Made by a program: the position numbers and the translations under genes
From: Petrolisthes cinctipes
Lineage: Eukaryota > Arthropoda > Malacostraca > Decapoda > Porcellanidae
Assembly: GCA_033782935.1 (NCBI GenBank)
Contig: JAWQEG010000495.1
Location: 335,001-399,000 of the forward strand
DNA length: 64,000 nucleotides
Direction: 5' to 3'
The notes under the pieces: generated by a model
Database searches by the model: none
What the model was told of the DNA's origin: nothing
Seen by the model: the letters and a program-made list of their open reading frames with translations, nothing else
Shown: positions 10,666-22,225 of the stretch, piece by piece
Position numbering within the stretch: the stretch's first letter is position 1
Layout of the letters: each line of letters starts with the position of its first letter

Positions 10666-10693
10666 GTGAATTCTGGAGGCTTTACACTAATAC
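10498..10693 (-). CDS. PRDM9-like gene, poly-Asn/acidic exon (candidate)
   Basis: A 196-bp exon, acceptor TTAACAG (AG 10695-10694) and donor GTAACA at 10497. It encodes ISVKPPEFT, Asn runs broken by Ile (NNNINNNNINNNNNSI), basic KRKRSHRKHYR, an Asp-rich stretch and DWIPDEQE. It ends with two bases that the next exon completes to Ser. The basic cluster followed by an acidic tract is typical of chromatin proteins, but no named domain is visible. It begins with two bases of a split codon, so at least one more exon must lie upstream; I could not locate it. Confidence 0.62.
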
Positions 10694-10696
10694 CTG

Positions 10697-11110
10697 TTAA
10701 TTAAATAGTTAATTATTAAATAGTAAATTATTAAATATCATTAATTATTAAATAGAGTTAATTATTAAAAATTGTTAATTATTAAAAATTGTTAATTATT
10801 AAATAGAGTTAATTATTATATATAGTTAATTATTGTATAGTGTATATTATTATAGAGTTAATTATTAAATATAGTTAATTATTAAATATAGTTAATTATC
10901 ATACAGAGTTAATTATTATATATAGTTAATTATTAAATATAGTTAATTATCATACAGAGTTAATTATTATATATAGTTAATTATTGAATATAGATAATCA
11001 TTAAATATAGTTAATTATTAAATAGAATTAATCATTAAATAGAGTTAAATATTCAATATAGTTAATTATTAAGTAGTTAATTATTAAATATAGTTAATTT
11101 TTTTTACATC
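10697..11110. repeat. AT-rich TAGTTAATTATTAAATA repeats
   Basis: Many variants of a 16-21 bp AT-only unit (AGTTAATTATTAAATAT). No coding potential. Confidence 0.9.
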
Positions 11111-11199
11111 TGTTAAATATATATAATTAACTCATAATTAATACTTTATACACTTATAATAATTAATACTGCAGGCCTGTGTGTGTGTGTGTGTATTTA

Positions 11200-11237
<38 letters not shown>

Positions 11238-11999
11238 GGCATTTTGGTTAGCCACATTATTTTATACTTATTATTATTATTATTATTATTATTATATTAT
11301 CATATTTTTATTTAATTTTTTGTGGATAATTAGGCCTAAGTCGGATACATTTCATTATCAAGTTATACTTATTATTATTATATTTTTATTTTATTTTTAT
11401 TTTAAGTACAGGACATGTGTTATTAAGCTTCAATTTTGTATTTATTAAATATAATTTGTATTTTCAATAATTTCATAGAATTTCTGAACCCTATATTTCA
11501 TAACTCAAATAGCATTAATTTTAATAAATAAATTTACATATACAAAAAAATAATAATTAAAATTGGAGTTATTTTTAAATTGTTTGATGATGTGGTGTAA
11601 GAATAGAATTAAAATCATTTTAATTTTATGATCATAACACAATCTGTTTAATTAATGAAAATATGAATATTGTTGATATGACATTACAATATAATACATT
11701 AATACATTACAGTCCAATACATTAATACATTACAGTACAATACATTAATACATTAGTCCAATACATTAATACATTACAGTACAATACATTAATACATTAC
11801 ACACCAATACATATAATAATCTTACATAATAATCAGTAACTAATAACTTCACATAATTATAACATTAACATAAAACAAGTCATTTTTTCATAAGTTTGTG
11901 TCACTGTCCAAATGGAAAATAATAAATAATATTAAAATGAACTTATTATTAAAATGTTGTTGTAAGATGTTATTATAAAGTTATGAATTAATTATGTGA
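11111..11999. other. AT-rich intergenic or intronic DNA with microsatellites
   Basis: (GT)n at 11178-11235, (ATT)n near 11268-11293, and a tandem TTACAGTACAATACATTAAT block at about 11685-11815. Nothing gene-like is seen on either strand. Confidence 0.8.
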
Positions 12000-12002
12000 T
12001 GA

Positions 12003-12610
12003 ATGTAATATTTATATGTATTACACCATGTAATATTTATATGTATTATACCATGTAATATTTACATGTATTACACCATGTAATATTTATATGTATTATA
12101 CCATGTAATATTTATATGTATTACACCATGTAATATTTATATGTATTACACCATGTAATATTTATATGTATTACACCATGTAATATTTACATGTATTATA
12201 CCATGTAATATTTATATGTATTACACCATGTAATATTTACATGTATTACACCATGTAATATTTATATGTATTACACCATGTAATATTTACATGTATTACA
12301 CCATGTAATATTTATATGTATTATACCATGTAATATTTATATGTATTATACCATGTAATATTTATATGTATTATACCATGTAATATTTATATGTATTACA
12401 CCATGTAATATTTATATGTATTATACCATGTAATATTTATATGTATTACACCATGTAATATTTACATGTATTATACCATGTAATATTTACATGTATTATA
12501 CCATGTAATATTTACATGTATTACACCATGTAATATTTACATGTATTACACCATGTAATATTTATATGTAATATTTATATGTATTATACCATGTAATATT
12601 TACATGTATT
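12003..12610. repeat. 25-bp tandem array
   Basis: About 24 copies of TAATATTTATATGTATTACA plus CCATG, differing mainly at two C/T positions. Confidence 0.95.
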
Positions 12611-13407
12611 AAGTTACCAGTAATTACTATACAGTATATGGTGTATATATACAGTATATATATACAATATATACATTCATCAATACAATATATACATACA
12701 TTAATAATATAACCAATAATTACTATACAGTAACATAAAACACACTATATATATAACTTCACACATTTTATACATGTTATAGTAAATAACTCTAGTTAAT
12801 AATAATAATACAATATTATTACTGTTGTCATCACGTGGTAGTCAGGTACAGTATTTACTAAATACATATAACAACAAAATTAAGCAAGCTAAATTCGTGC
12901 TTTTTTTTTTTTTTTTTTTTCAATTTTCAAGTGTCCAAAGTTCGGCAGAAATTTCCTAACTTGGGACCGCTCTTTCCAACTTGAGACAGTGTTGTATTTT
13001 TCCTTTAAACATGACAATGGTTAACACATCCATCTCTGAACTTCCAACACCTCAGGAGTTTTTAATAAATGCCAAAAAATAATTGCTTCATTCCTGGCCC
13101 GAGTTAATACAAATATAAAGAGATATATAAAAAAATTAGCTTCTTTTTAAGCACATAAATTAATATCACAATAAGTTGCATCATATCACATTGTTGTAGT
13201 GAGGTTTTCTTGACATACATCTAACTAACAACTATTCTAAAACTTTTCTAGCTGATAAACAAAAAAAAACGAAAAAAAAACATTACATATACACAAAACC
13301 GGAAGAGGAAGTGACCTCTTTAAAAAAACCTTCACCTAAATATCAAGTTACTACTTCACTGACTCAACAAATGTTTACTGTAATAACATAATAGGACCTA
13401 TATAAGG
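12611..13407. other. No gene seen
   Basis: AT-rich sequence with a poly-T run at 12900-12920. I see no repeat structure or coding signal beyond that. Confidence 0.7.
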
Positions 13408-13894
13408 TACAGTCGGCAAAAAAAGTTTCGTTACCACTCATACGTTAATTTTACCATGGGTAAGCCCGGTAGGGTTGGTACTCCACCCACTGGGCAGCTG
13501 TGACTCGTGTCATCCAGGACATGCTGGACGGGAATTGTCATTGCCCCGGCAGTGTCAACTTTTTTATATCAAAAGTTTAGCTGATTTTAAATTAAATTTT
13601 GAGTGTTGAAGAACTCTTACTATTTAACTATTCATCATTAAACATAAGGAAATACGTTTCAGTATTTTAGAACAAGAATAACTGTGAAATACTCAGAAAA
13701 AATAGCACCGGGTGAAAGAACATCATTCCTACTTGGCTGTCCATGACACACTGAGGGACACAGTTGCCAGGTGCACGGACTTTAAACTTATGAAGGCCGG
13801 AGGGTGGCGGAGGTACGACACTCACCTGTCAGGTGTACCAGCATTACATCACACTGTTTTAGGGATGGTAACGAAACTTTTTTTGCCGACTGTA
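13408..13894. mobile_element. Mariner-type MITE, family A, copy 1
   Basis: TA-flanked, with terminal repeats CAGTCGGCAAAAAAAGTTTC and its inverse, about 483 bp between the TA pairs. No transposase. Size, TIR form and TA duplication fit Tc1/mariner-mobilised MITEs. Confidence 0.9.
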
Positions 13895-14408
13895 CAGTAT
13901 ATGCTGTCTGTTAGTCTGCATTTATAACTCTTAAATTAATCTAATTCTAATATTCTGAATCTAATTCTACTGATCAGTTCTATATTTGGGTATGTACTGT
14001 ACCAGGGCACGTACACATGTACTACTTTATATATATTTTCTGTGATTTTCTATGTTCAGGACTCAACCTATTATTATCTTTAATGTTTATACATGTATCT
14101 ATTCATTCATCCTCATTTTATTAACATTTTAAATGTAATATGTATATTTTCAGCCTATCAGCTGCCATTAATCAATAAACCGTATAGTATTATTATTATA
14201 TGTTAATTTTGGTTTGAGTACGGATAATAATTTTAAATAATTAATTAAAGTAATCTTAAACAGGTACAATTGTATATCAAAAGTTAATTCATGTGAGGAC
14301 GGGTGATGGTGAAAAATGGTGCCACAGAAAGGATTATATAAATTCAGGAAGCCATCACTGAAAAAAGATTGAGAACCATTGGTGTAGATGATCATTGTGT
14401 TTTACATG
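13895..14408. other. No gene seen
   Basis: AT-rich single-copy-looking sequence without supported features. Confidence 0.6.
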
Positions 14409-14625
14409 TACAGCCACAATCAAATATCCACCAACACCTTCCTTCCATCGTACAAATAAATCAGTATCATATCAAAATATTATCATACAACACCTTACGT
14501 CAACTCAACCCCCTCAATTATTATTATTATTAGGTGCTACAAAATCATACACGTGTTGTTCTTTATTACCAAGATATTTACTACGATGGAAGGAAAGTGT
14601 TGGTGGATATTTGATTGTGGCTGTA
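14409..14625. mobile_element. Mariner-type MITE, family B
   Basis: Inverted arms of about 45 bp, TACAGCCACAATCAAATATC at 14409 and its inverse ending at 14625, surround ~120 bp. Its right TA is also the left TA of the next MITE. Confidence 0.8.
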
Positions 14626-15109
14626 CAGTCGGCAAAAAAAGTTTCGTTACCATCTTTTTAACAGTGTGATGTAATGTTGGTAGGCCTGACTGGTGAGTGA
14701 GGTGTGACATGAGTGTGTTATATACCTCCATCACCCTCTGTGTCCCTCAGTGTCTAATGGGCAGGGAAGTAGGAATGATGTTCTTTCACCCAGTGCTATT
14801 TTTTCTGGGAATTTCACGGTTATTCTTGTTCTAAAATACTGTACTCAAACGTATTTCCTAATGTTTAATAATGAATAGTTAAATAGTAAGAGTTCTTGAA
14901 CAATCAAAATTTAATTTAAAATCAGCTAAACTTTTGATATAAAAAAGTTGTCACTGCCGCGGCCTGAGTATTATAGGTCAGGGTGAAGACAATACCCGTC
15001 TCAGATGATGAGGCAACAGCTGTCCAGTTGGTGCAGTACCAACCCTACCAAACTTACCAATGTTAAAATTAACATAGGGGTGGTAACGAAACTTTTTTTG
15101 CCGACTGTA
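14624..15109. mobile_element. Mariner-type MITE, family A, copy 2
   Basis: Same CAGTCGGCAAAAAAAGTTTC ends as copy 1, in the opposite internal orientation, TA-flanked. Confidence 0.9.
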
Positions 15110-15345
15110 CCATAATATTGGTCGGAAAGCAATAGTATTCTATCCTAACCTAACCCAACCTAACCATAATATTGGTTGGAAAATAATACTAACCTCACGT
15201 AACCTAACCATAATATTGGTCTGAAAGCACTACTAACCTAACCTAACCTAACCTAACCATAATATTGGTGGGAAAATAATACTAACCTAACCTAACTATA
15301 ATATTGGTTGGGAAATAATACTAACCTAACCTAACCTATACACCA
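15110..15345. repeat. CCTAA/CATAATATTGG minisatellite
   Basis: About five units combining (CCTAA)2-4 with ACCATAATATTGGTTGGAAA. The CCTAA runs are complementary to the arthropod TTAGG telomere motif, but the unit is a compound minisatellite. Confidence 0.85.
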
Positions 15346-15559
15346 CCAACTCTTAAATTCATTACACACCAACACATTACATTGTCCAATACTGAAATAT
15401 ACATAAATTATAAATATTTTTACATGAAACTCTTGTACAATTATAACAAATGTAATAATTAGTAATGTGTTGTTGTTGTTGTTGTTGTTGAGTTATGAGT
15501 GTATTAAAGTTAGGGTAATTTTAAGTCTGGGTTATGTTGAGTTTCAAGTTGGGTTTGGT

Positions 15560-15815
15560 CAATTTAGGTGTGAATCCATATTGTTCTAAGTTGTAAATAT
15601 TGTTCTAAGTTGTAAATATTCTTCTAAGTTGTAAATATTGGTGTGTTGGTTGTAATCCATATTGTTCTAAGTTGTAAATATTCTTCTAAGTTGTAAATAT
15701 TGGTGTCTTCTAAGTTGTAAATATTCTTCCAAGTTGTAAATATTCTTCTAAGTTGTAAATATCGGTGTTTTCTAAGTTGTAAATATCAGTGTGTTGGTTG
15801 TAATCCATATCGTCG
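15560..15815. repeat. TTCTAAGTTGTAAATATT repeats
   Basis: About twelve 19-bp units with interspersed GGTGTGTTGGTTGTAATCCA blocks. On the minus strand a possible acceptor (CTAATTACAG, near 15833) precedes open VVDDMDYNQHTDIYNLE, so this array may again have grown from an exon edge; evidence is weak. Confidence 0.7.
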
Positions 15816-15967
15816 ACCACTATATAACAACTTTCCTGTAATTAGTAGTAATATTATAACAATTTCAAAGATACAATGTTTACTCCTGATAATTGTTTAC
15901 TATTAATGAACAATGAACCTCATAATTATATTACATATTCATTCTCTATGTCTAAATTAAAATTATG

Positions 15968-16991
15968 GGTAAATATTGAATATGTGGACTTACTAGATGG
16001 GATGGAGAAAGTAATGAGTGTGTGTATGAGAGATGTGGTATGAGTGAGAAGGCAATTGGCATTGAGTGTGGAGTGGTTGAGAGAGTGAAACGTGATACAT
16101 TGAGATGGTTTGGACATGTAGAGAGAATGCAAGGCGAGGAGTTTGTAAAGAAGGTGTATGGAAGTGAAGTTGTAGGACCTGGTGTGAGAGGCAGACCTCC
16201 GGTCAGATGGCAGAACAGAGTGGAAGAGTATGTAAAGGAGAGAAACGTGAGGGGTAGAGTAGGGATGGACCAAGTAAGGAGGGAGTGTTGGAACAGGGAG
16301 AACTGGAGACACTTCTGCCGTGGCCACCCCCTTGGGGGGAGTTCCCGGAGGGAGCGAGGCGTCAGAGCTATAGATAGATAGATAGATAGAAATATTGAAA
16401 GAATTACCGTTATTATGTACGGTTTTTCTACCTTCATTACCCACTTATTTAGACCATTCTAAGACTAATTTCTTCTATGGCATTTCCTACGCCTGACCTT
16501 ACCTGACCTAACCTAACCAAGACCACAGCAGACTACTGGGACCTAACCTGGACAGACTACCGGGACCTAAACTGGACAGACTACCGGGACCTAAACTGGA
16601 CAGACTACCGGGACCTAACCTGGGCAGACTACCGGGTCCTAACCTGGGCAAACTACCGGGACCTAACCTGGACAGACTACCGGGACCTAACCTGGGCAGA
16701 CTACCGGGACCTAACCTGGGCAGACTACCGGGAAATAACCGCGGTTAAGTACAGGAAATGACCGGGGCAAAATACTGGGACCTAGCCGGATCTGGTAACA
16801 GTGGTCTAAATTTGGTTAGGTATTGTCAGGTAAAGTCAGGCTAATTTCAAAATACCCAATTAGAATCTTGGAAATGGAGCATTTGCGGAGGAAATGCCAC
16901 AGAAGAAAATAGTCTTAGAATGGTCTAAATAAGTTCGTAATGAAGGTAGAAAAACAGTACGCAATAACGGTAATTCTTTCAATAATTACCC
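15968..16991. mobile_element. MITE family C, interrupted by a LINE fragment
   Basis: Ends GGTAAATATTGAAAGAATTA and its inverse, with ~95-bp inverted arms. The middle holds about ten 24-bp units of type GACAGACTACCGGGACCTAA. The left arm is split by a LINE insertion at 15981-16389. Other copies of the family lie at 25963 and 27014. Confidence 0.8.
15981..16389 (+). pseudogene. LINE 3' fragment (ORF2 C-terminus) with GATA tail
   Basis: Open on the plus strand from TRWDGESNECVYERCGM through LRWFGHVERMQGEEF, RGRPPVRWQNRVEEY and RRECWNRENWRHFC. RWFGHVxRM and GRPxxRW are typical of the C-terminal region of many arthropod non-LTR retrotransposon proteins. It ends in (GATA)n. An exact 10-bp duplication AAATATTGAA flanks it (15971-15980 and 16390-16399), so this is a 5'-truncated retrotransposition product. 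Confidence 0.88.
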
Positions 16992-17282
16992 AAAATACTG
17001 GGACCTGGCAACACTGCCTCAAAAACGGTAATTCTTTCAATAAATACCCATTATTTAACTTGTATAGTTTATCAAATAGTTTATCCACATGATGCCGTTT
17101 GGGCCGTGTTGTAATATACTCTAGGTACTAATCTAAATAGCTAATTTTAATTTGTACTGTACACCTTATATATTCTTTCAGCAGTAGGTATAACTGCATA
17201 AGAGGTCCACGTGGCAAACATTTACAATTTATGTATAATTCACAAGATAATAAGGTATTAGTACAGAAGTGGACCTTACTGC

Positions 17283-17600
17283 AGCAGTGTTGCCAGATCC
17301 GGCTGGGTCCTAGTATTTTACCTCTGTCATTTATTGTACTTTATCACAATTATTTCCCGGTAGTTTGCCCAGGTTAGGTCCCAGTAGTCTGATGCGGTCT
17401 AGGTTAGGTTAGGTTAGGTTAGGTCAGGTCAGGTAAGGTCAGGCTAATTTCAAAATGCCCCATTTGAATATGCCCTATCTTGGAAACGGGGCATTTGAGG
17501 AAGAAAAACCATAGAAGAAAAGTGTCTTAGAATGGTCCAAAATAGTGGGTAATGACAGTAAAATATCTATTATACAGTAAGGTCCACTTCTGTACCTTTA
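17283..17600. mobile_element. MITE family C, truncated copy
   Basis: CAGTGTTGCCAGATCCGGCT, CCCAGGTTAGGTCCCAGTAG, and the GTCTTAGAATGGTCC arm all match the family. The outer terminal repeat is missing or diverged. Confidence 0.7.
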
Positions 17601-17689
17601 CCGATAATAATTAAGATGAGATTGCACTTATTTTTGGTATAACAGCATATAGAAAATTTCAGCTCTCCAGAGCTTAAGTCCAGTGTCTT

Positions 17690-17885
17690 CCTGCCATTAT
17701 AAACATTGGACAGTCCCAGTAGTCTGCCTAGGTTAGGTCCTGGTAGTCCGACCAGGTTAGGTCCTGGTAGTCTGCCCAGGTTAGGTCCCGGTAGTCTGTC
17801 TTGGTCCTGGTTAGGTTAGGTTAGGTCAGGTCCCGGTAGTCTACCTTGGTCCTGGTTAGGTTAGGTTAGGTCAGGTCAGGTCAGA
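17690..17885. repeat. TTAGG-bearing 24-bp units
   Basis: Repeats of GCCCAGGTTAGGTCCCGGTA plus GTCT, the same unit as inside MITE family C, with (TTAGG)2-3 runs. Confidence 0.8.
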
Positions 17886-18105
17886 GTAAAAAAGTTATAT
17901 CCTCACAATATTATGGTCAACAATCAATAAAACAAGTAAAAATATGCATGAAAATGTATAAAATGTGGGAACAATCCAGGTGAACCTATTATGTAGAATT
18001 ACCCAGCAATATAATAATTAGTTTGTTGAATTAATGTCTTACCTAATTAATTAAGCAGCAGGTGAGAAGTGGTTGAGTTCAGTGTTTGTCTGTTTACTTG
18101 TTGGT

Positions 18106-18345
18106 TTGGTAGCTTCCCAACCAACCACACTTGTAAGGCTTCATTATTTTAGGGTCGATTCCAGTGGTATTGGTTTGGTAGCTTCCCAACCAACCACACT
18201 TGTAAGGCTTCATTATTTTAGGGTCGATTCCACAGTGGTATTGGTTTGTTAGCTTCCCAACCAACCACACTTGTAAGGCTTCATTATTTTAGGATCGATT
18301 CCACAGTGGTATTGGTTTGTTAGCTTCCTAACCAACCACACTTGA
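18106..18345. repeat. ~70-bp tandem repeat, three copies
   Basis: Unit GTAGCTTCCCAACCAACCAC ... GGTCGATTCCACAGTGG; it resembles amplified subterminal sequence of the MITE just downstream. Confidence 0.85.
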
Positions 18346-18371
18346 CGAAGATACGACGCGTCCACGACTGA

Positions 18372-18511
18372 CACTTGTTGGGGTCCATTCCACAGTGGTT
18401 GGTAGTGGTTGGTTTGTAAGCACGCAAACGAAAGAATGTTAGCCGTGTGTGTAAATGACTTATGGGTGAATTATTTAATGAATTTGATGAGTAAACTATA
18501 CAGTGATGATG

Positions 18512-18558
<47 letters not shown>

Positions 18559-18699
18559 CTAACTGTTGGATAGATTTTGTGAATGTGGATACTCAGCTTT
18601 TGGGAAATAATGAAGCCTTATTAATAATTTACAAGTGTGAATGATTGGTTGGGAAGCTAACAAACCAACAATACCACTGTGGAATCGACCCCAACAAGT
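18372..18699. mobile_element. MITE family D, copy 1
   Basis: Ends ACTTGTTGGGGTCCATTCCA and its inverse, with an internal (ATT)n. A second copy lies at 26514-26782. Confidence 0.8.
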
Positions 18700-19078
18700 T
18701 GAACCTGAAGGAAATTCAAGCGACGACGACGACGAGAATAATTGACAATAAATATAATAATAATAATCTCATCCATTTGTGAAAGTTACGTAATGGAGTA
18801 CACGTCATTGAAAAGAAATTATTTGATAAACTTATTAAGTACGATATACAGTAAAATTAATTACTGTAGGCTACTTATATTTACTATTTAATTAACGTGA
18901 CATTTATTTTCTCGGTAATTAATCGTTGCATCTCTGCCATGAAATGTTTTACACTTTCCAACAGGACCTTAATAATTGTTGATGTGAAGAAAACAGTTAA
19001 TTGTTTTGTACCTTCATGTTGAATAGTGATGTTGTTGTGTTATCTTATCCTTCCTTCTGGATTATAATAAAGACTAAT

Positions 19079-19435
19079 TGCTCTCTCTCTCTCTCTCTCT
19101 TGATTATAATAAAGACTAATTGCTCTCTCTCTCTCTCTCTCTCTTGATTACATTAAAGACAAATTGCTCTCTCTCTCTCTCTCTCTCTTGATTATAATAA
19201 AGACTAATTGCTCTCTCTCTCTCTCTTGATTATAATAAAGACTAATTGCTCTCTCTCTCTCTCTCTCTCTCTTGATTGTAATAAAGACTAATTGCTCTCT
19301 CTCTCTCTCTCTCTCTTGATTATAATAAAGACTAATTGCTCTCTCTCTCTCTCTCTCTCTTGATTACAATAAAGACAACTTGCTCTCTCTCTCTCTCGAG
19401 ACAACTTGCTCTCTCTCTCTCTCTCTGACTGGGTG
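19079..19435. repeat. (CT)n plus TTGATTATAATAAAGAC minisatellite
   Basis: About eight ~44-bp units joining TTGATTATAATAAAGACTAA to TTG(CTCT)n. Confidence 0.95.
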
Positions 19436-19549
19436 AGGGGCAGTGATGACAGTGTTTGTTTAAGAGTGTACTGGAGTAGGGTACAGCTGGAGAATAGGTC
19501 TGGTATTTGTACCATTTGTTCTTGCCATGTTTTGCTGTATATGACGAGA

Positions 19550-20500
19550 TGGTCTATGTATGACTCAACTCCCTTAACACCCACTATAGTCACTCTATGT
19601 ATGACTCAACTCCCTTAACACCCACTATAGTCACTCGATGTATGACTCAACTCCCTTAACACCCGCTATAGTCACTCGATGTATGACTCAACTCCCTTAA
19701 CACCCACTATAGTCACTCGATGTATGACTCAACTCCCTTAACACCCACTATAGTCACTCGATGTATGACTCAACTCCCTTAACACCCGCTATAGTCACTC
19801 GATGTATGACTCAACTCCCTTAACACCCACTATAGTCACTCGATGTATGACTCAACTCCCTTAACACCCACTATAGTCACTCGATGTATGACTCAACTCC
19901 CTTAACACCCGCTATAGTCACTCGATGTATGACTCAACTCCCTTAACACCCACTATAGTCACTCGATGTATGACTCAACTCCCTTAACACCCGCTATAGT
20001 CACTCTATGTATGACTCAACTCCCTTAACACCCGCTAGTCACTCGATGGATGACTCAACTCCCTTAACACCCACTATAGTCACTCGATGTATGACTCAAC
20101 TCCCTTAACACCCACTATAGTCACTCGATGTATGACTCAACTCCCTTAACACCCACTATAGTCACTCGATGTACGACTCAACTCCCTTAACACCCGCTAT
20201 AGTCACTCGATGTATGACTCAACTCCCTTAACACCCGCTAGTCACTCGATGTATGACTCAACTCCCTTAACACCCACTATAGTCACTCGATGTATGACTC
20301 AACTCCCTTAACACCCACTATAGTCACTCGATGTATGACTCAACTCCCTTAACACCCACTATAGTCACTCGATGTATGACTCAACTCCCTTAACACCCAC
20401 TATAGTCACTCGATGTATGACTCAACTCCCTTAACACCCGCTAGTCACTCTATGTATGACTCAACTCCCTTAAGACCCGCTAGTCACTCGATGTATGAGT
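19550..20500. repeat. 41-bp tandem array, about 23 copies
   Basis: Unit TCACTCGATGTATGACTCAA plus CTCCCTTAACACCCACTATA plus G, highly uniform; some units lack TATA. Recent amplification is likely. Confidence 0.97.
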
Positions 20501-20514
20501 CGTTGAAATGTGGC

Positions 20515-20611
20515 TGTTGCGTTTTCATTACAAAACAACTAAGTTTTTGTGAGACAAAATGCCGACCCGTGAGACAAATTGCCGAATGACATACCGGCAT
20601 TCTGTCTGGCA

Positions 20612-20653
<42 letters not shown>

Positions 20654-20870
20654 ACTGGGAAAAGAGACAAATTGCCGAATGCCAAAATATCGTTCCCGGC
20701 ATTTTGACATACCGGCATTCTGTCTGGCATTCCTCTCTCTCTCTCTCTCCGACTGGGAAAGGAGACAAATTGCTGAATGCCAAAATATCGTTCCCGGCAT
20801 TTTGACATACCGGCATTCTGTCTAGCATTCCTCTCTCTCTCTCTCTCTGGCTGGGAAAGGAGCTGCTCAG
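20515..20870. repeat. ~120-bp tandem repeat with (CT)n
   Basis: Three units containing GAGACAAATTGCCGAATGCC, CATACCGGCATTCTGTCTGG and a (CT)n block of variable length. Confidence 0.9.
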
Positions 20871-20929
20871 GGATAGAAGCATTTGTTTATTAATAAATTG
20901 TGTCCAGCCTTGCCAAGGCGGGGACTGCA

Positions 20930-20931
20930 GG

Positions 20932-20964
<33 letters not shown>

Positions 20965-20998
20965 GACATGTGAGGCTGTTTTACCTCAAGGCGTGGAC

Positions 20999-21036
<38 letters not shown>

Positions 21037-21105
21037 ACTACTACTACTACTATTACTTACCTAGTTGTAATAGTGTTTGATAGTTGTAATAATGTTGTTA
21101 TATAT

Positions 21106-21137
<32 letters not shown>

Positions 21138-21255
21138 ACCTAGTTGTAATAGTGTTTGATAGTTGTAATAATGTTGTTATATATCACTACTACTACTACT
21201 ACTACTACTACTTACCTAGTTGTAATAGTGTTTGATAGTTGTAATAAATGTTGTT
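20930..21255. repeat. (GT)n and CTACTA-rich tandem repeats
   Basis: Two (GT)n tracts, then three ~75-bp units of (CTA)n plus TTACCTAGTTGTAATAGTGT. Confidence 0.93.
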
Positions 21256-21319
21256 ATATCTGGTTCGTTCAATGTTGGACAGACCAAACCAAACAGCACT
21301 CGGGAAAAACTCACTCGCA

Positions 21320-22035
21320 TTCATTATTAAATGGGGTTGTAATGGGGTTGTAAATGGGGTTGTAATGGGGTTGTAATGGGGTTATTAATATGTTAGATGG
21401 TAGTAATGGGGTTATTAATATGTAATATGGTTGCAATTAGGGTTGTAATGGGGGTTGTAATGGGGTTGTAAATATGTTAGAGGGTTGTAATGGGGTTGTA
21501 ATGGGGTTATTAATACATTGGGGTTGTAATTGGGTTGTAATGGGGTTGTAATTGTGGTTGTAATGGGGTTATTAATACATTAGTGGTTATAATAGTGTTA
21601 TAATGGGGTTATTAATACGTTATATGGTTGTAATGGGGTTGTAATGGGAATAAACAGGTTGTGTGTGTATTCCTTCACTATAGTTGTAATAGGGTTGTAA
21701 TGGGAATAAACAGGTTGTGTGTGTATTCCTTCACTATAGTTGTAATAGGGTTGTAATAGGGTTGTATTGGTGTTATTAATATATTAGTGGTTATAATAGG
21801 GTTGTAATAGTGTTGTAATTGGGTTGTAATTGGGTTGTAATGGGAATAAACAGGTTGTGTGTGTATTCCTTCACTATAGTTGTAATGGGGTTATTAATAC
21901 GTTAATGGTTATATAGAGAGTTATAATAAGGTTGTAATGGGGTTATTAATACATAATTGTGTTGTAATAGTGTTGTAATGGGGTTGTAATGGGAATAAAC
22001 AGGTTGTGTGTGTATTCCTTCACTATAGTTGGAAC
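21320..22035. repeat. GGGGTTGTAAT-based degenerate repeats
   Basis: Variants of ATGGGGTTGTAATGGGGTTA mixed with four copies of TAAACAGGTTGTGTGTGTAT plus TCCTTCACTATAGTTG. Confidence 0.9.
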
Positions 22036-22079
22036 AAACTAAATATTTCCCGCCTTAACACTACAAACCTAAACTATTT

Positions 22080-22225
22080 TATTGTTTACATATTTATTTA
22101 TTTATTTATTATCATTTATTATTATTATTATCTATTATTATTGTTCTTATTTTTATTATTATTATTATTATTATTGTTTTTGTTATAATTTATTATTTAT
22201 TTGTTATTATTATTATGTAGTTTAT
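22080..22225. repeat. (ATT)n-rich tract
   Basis: TTTATTATTATT-type low-complexity sequence; a similar tract with the same left flank lies at 25480-25680. Confidence 0.9.

Noticed and set aside
14395..14661. Plus-strand open frame with TIKYPPTPSFHR
   Set aside because: The same peptide arises from both strands because it lies in the inverted arms of a MITE.
16022..16381. Host gene encoding a small basic protein
   Set aside because: RWFGHVxRM and GRPxxRW identify a LINE C-terminus, and the target-site duplication plus GATA tail confirm retrotransposition.
19550..20500. CRISPR-like array
   Set aside because: Units are contiguous with no unique spacers, and the context is a eukaryotic genome with introns.
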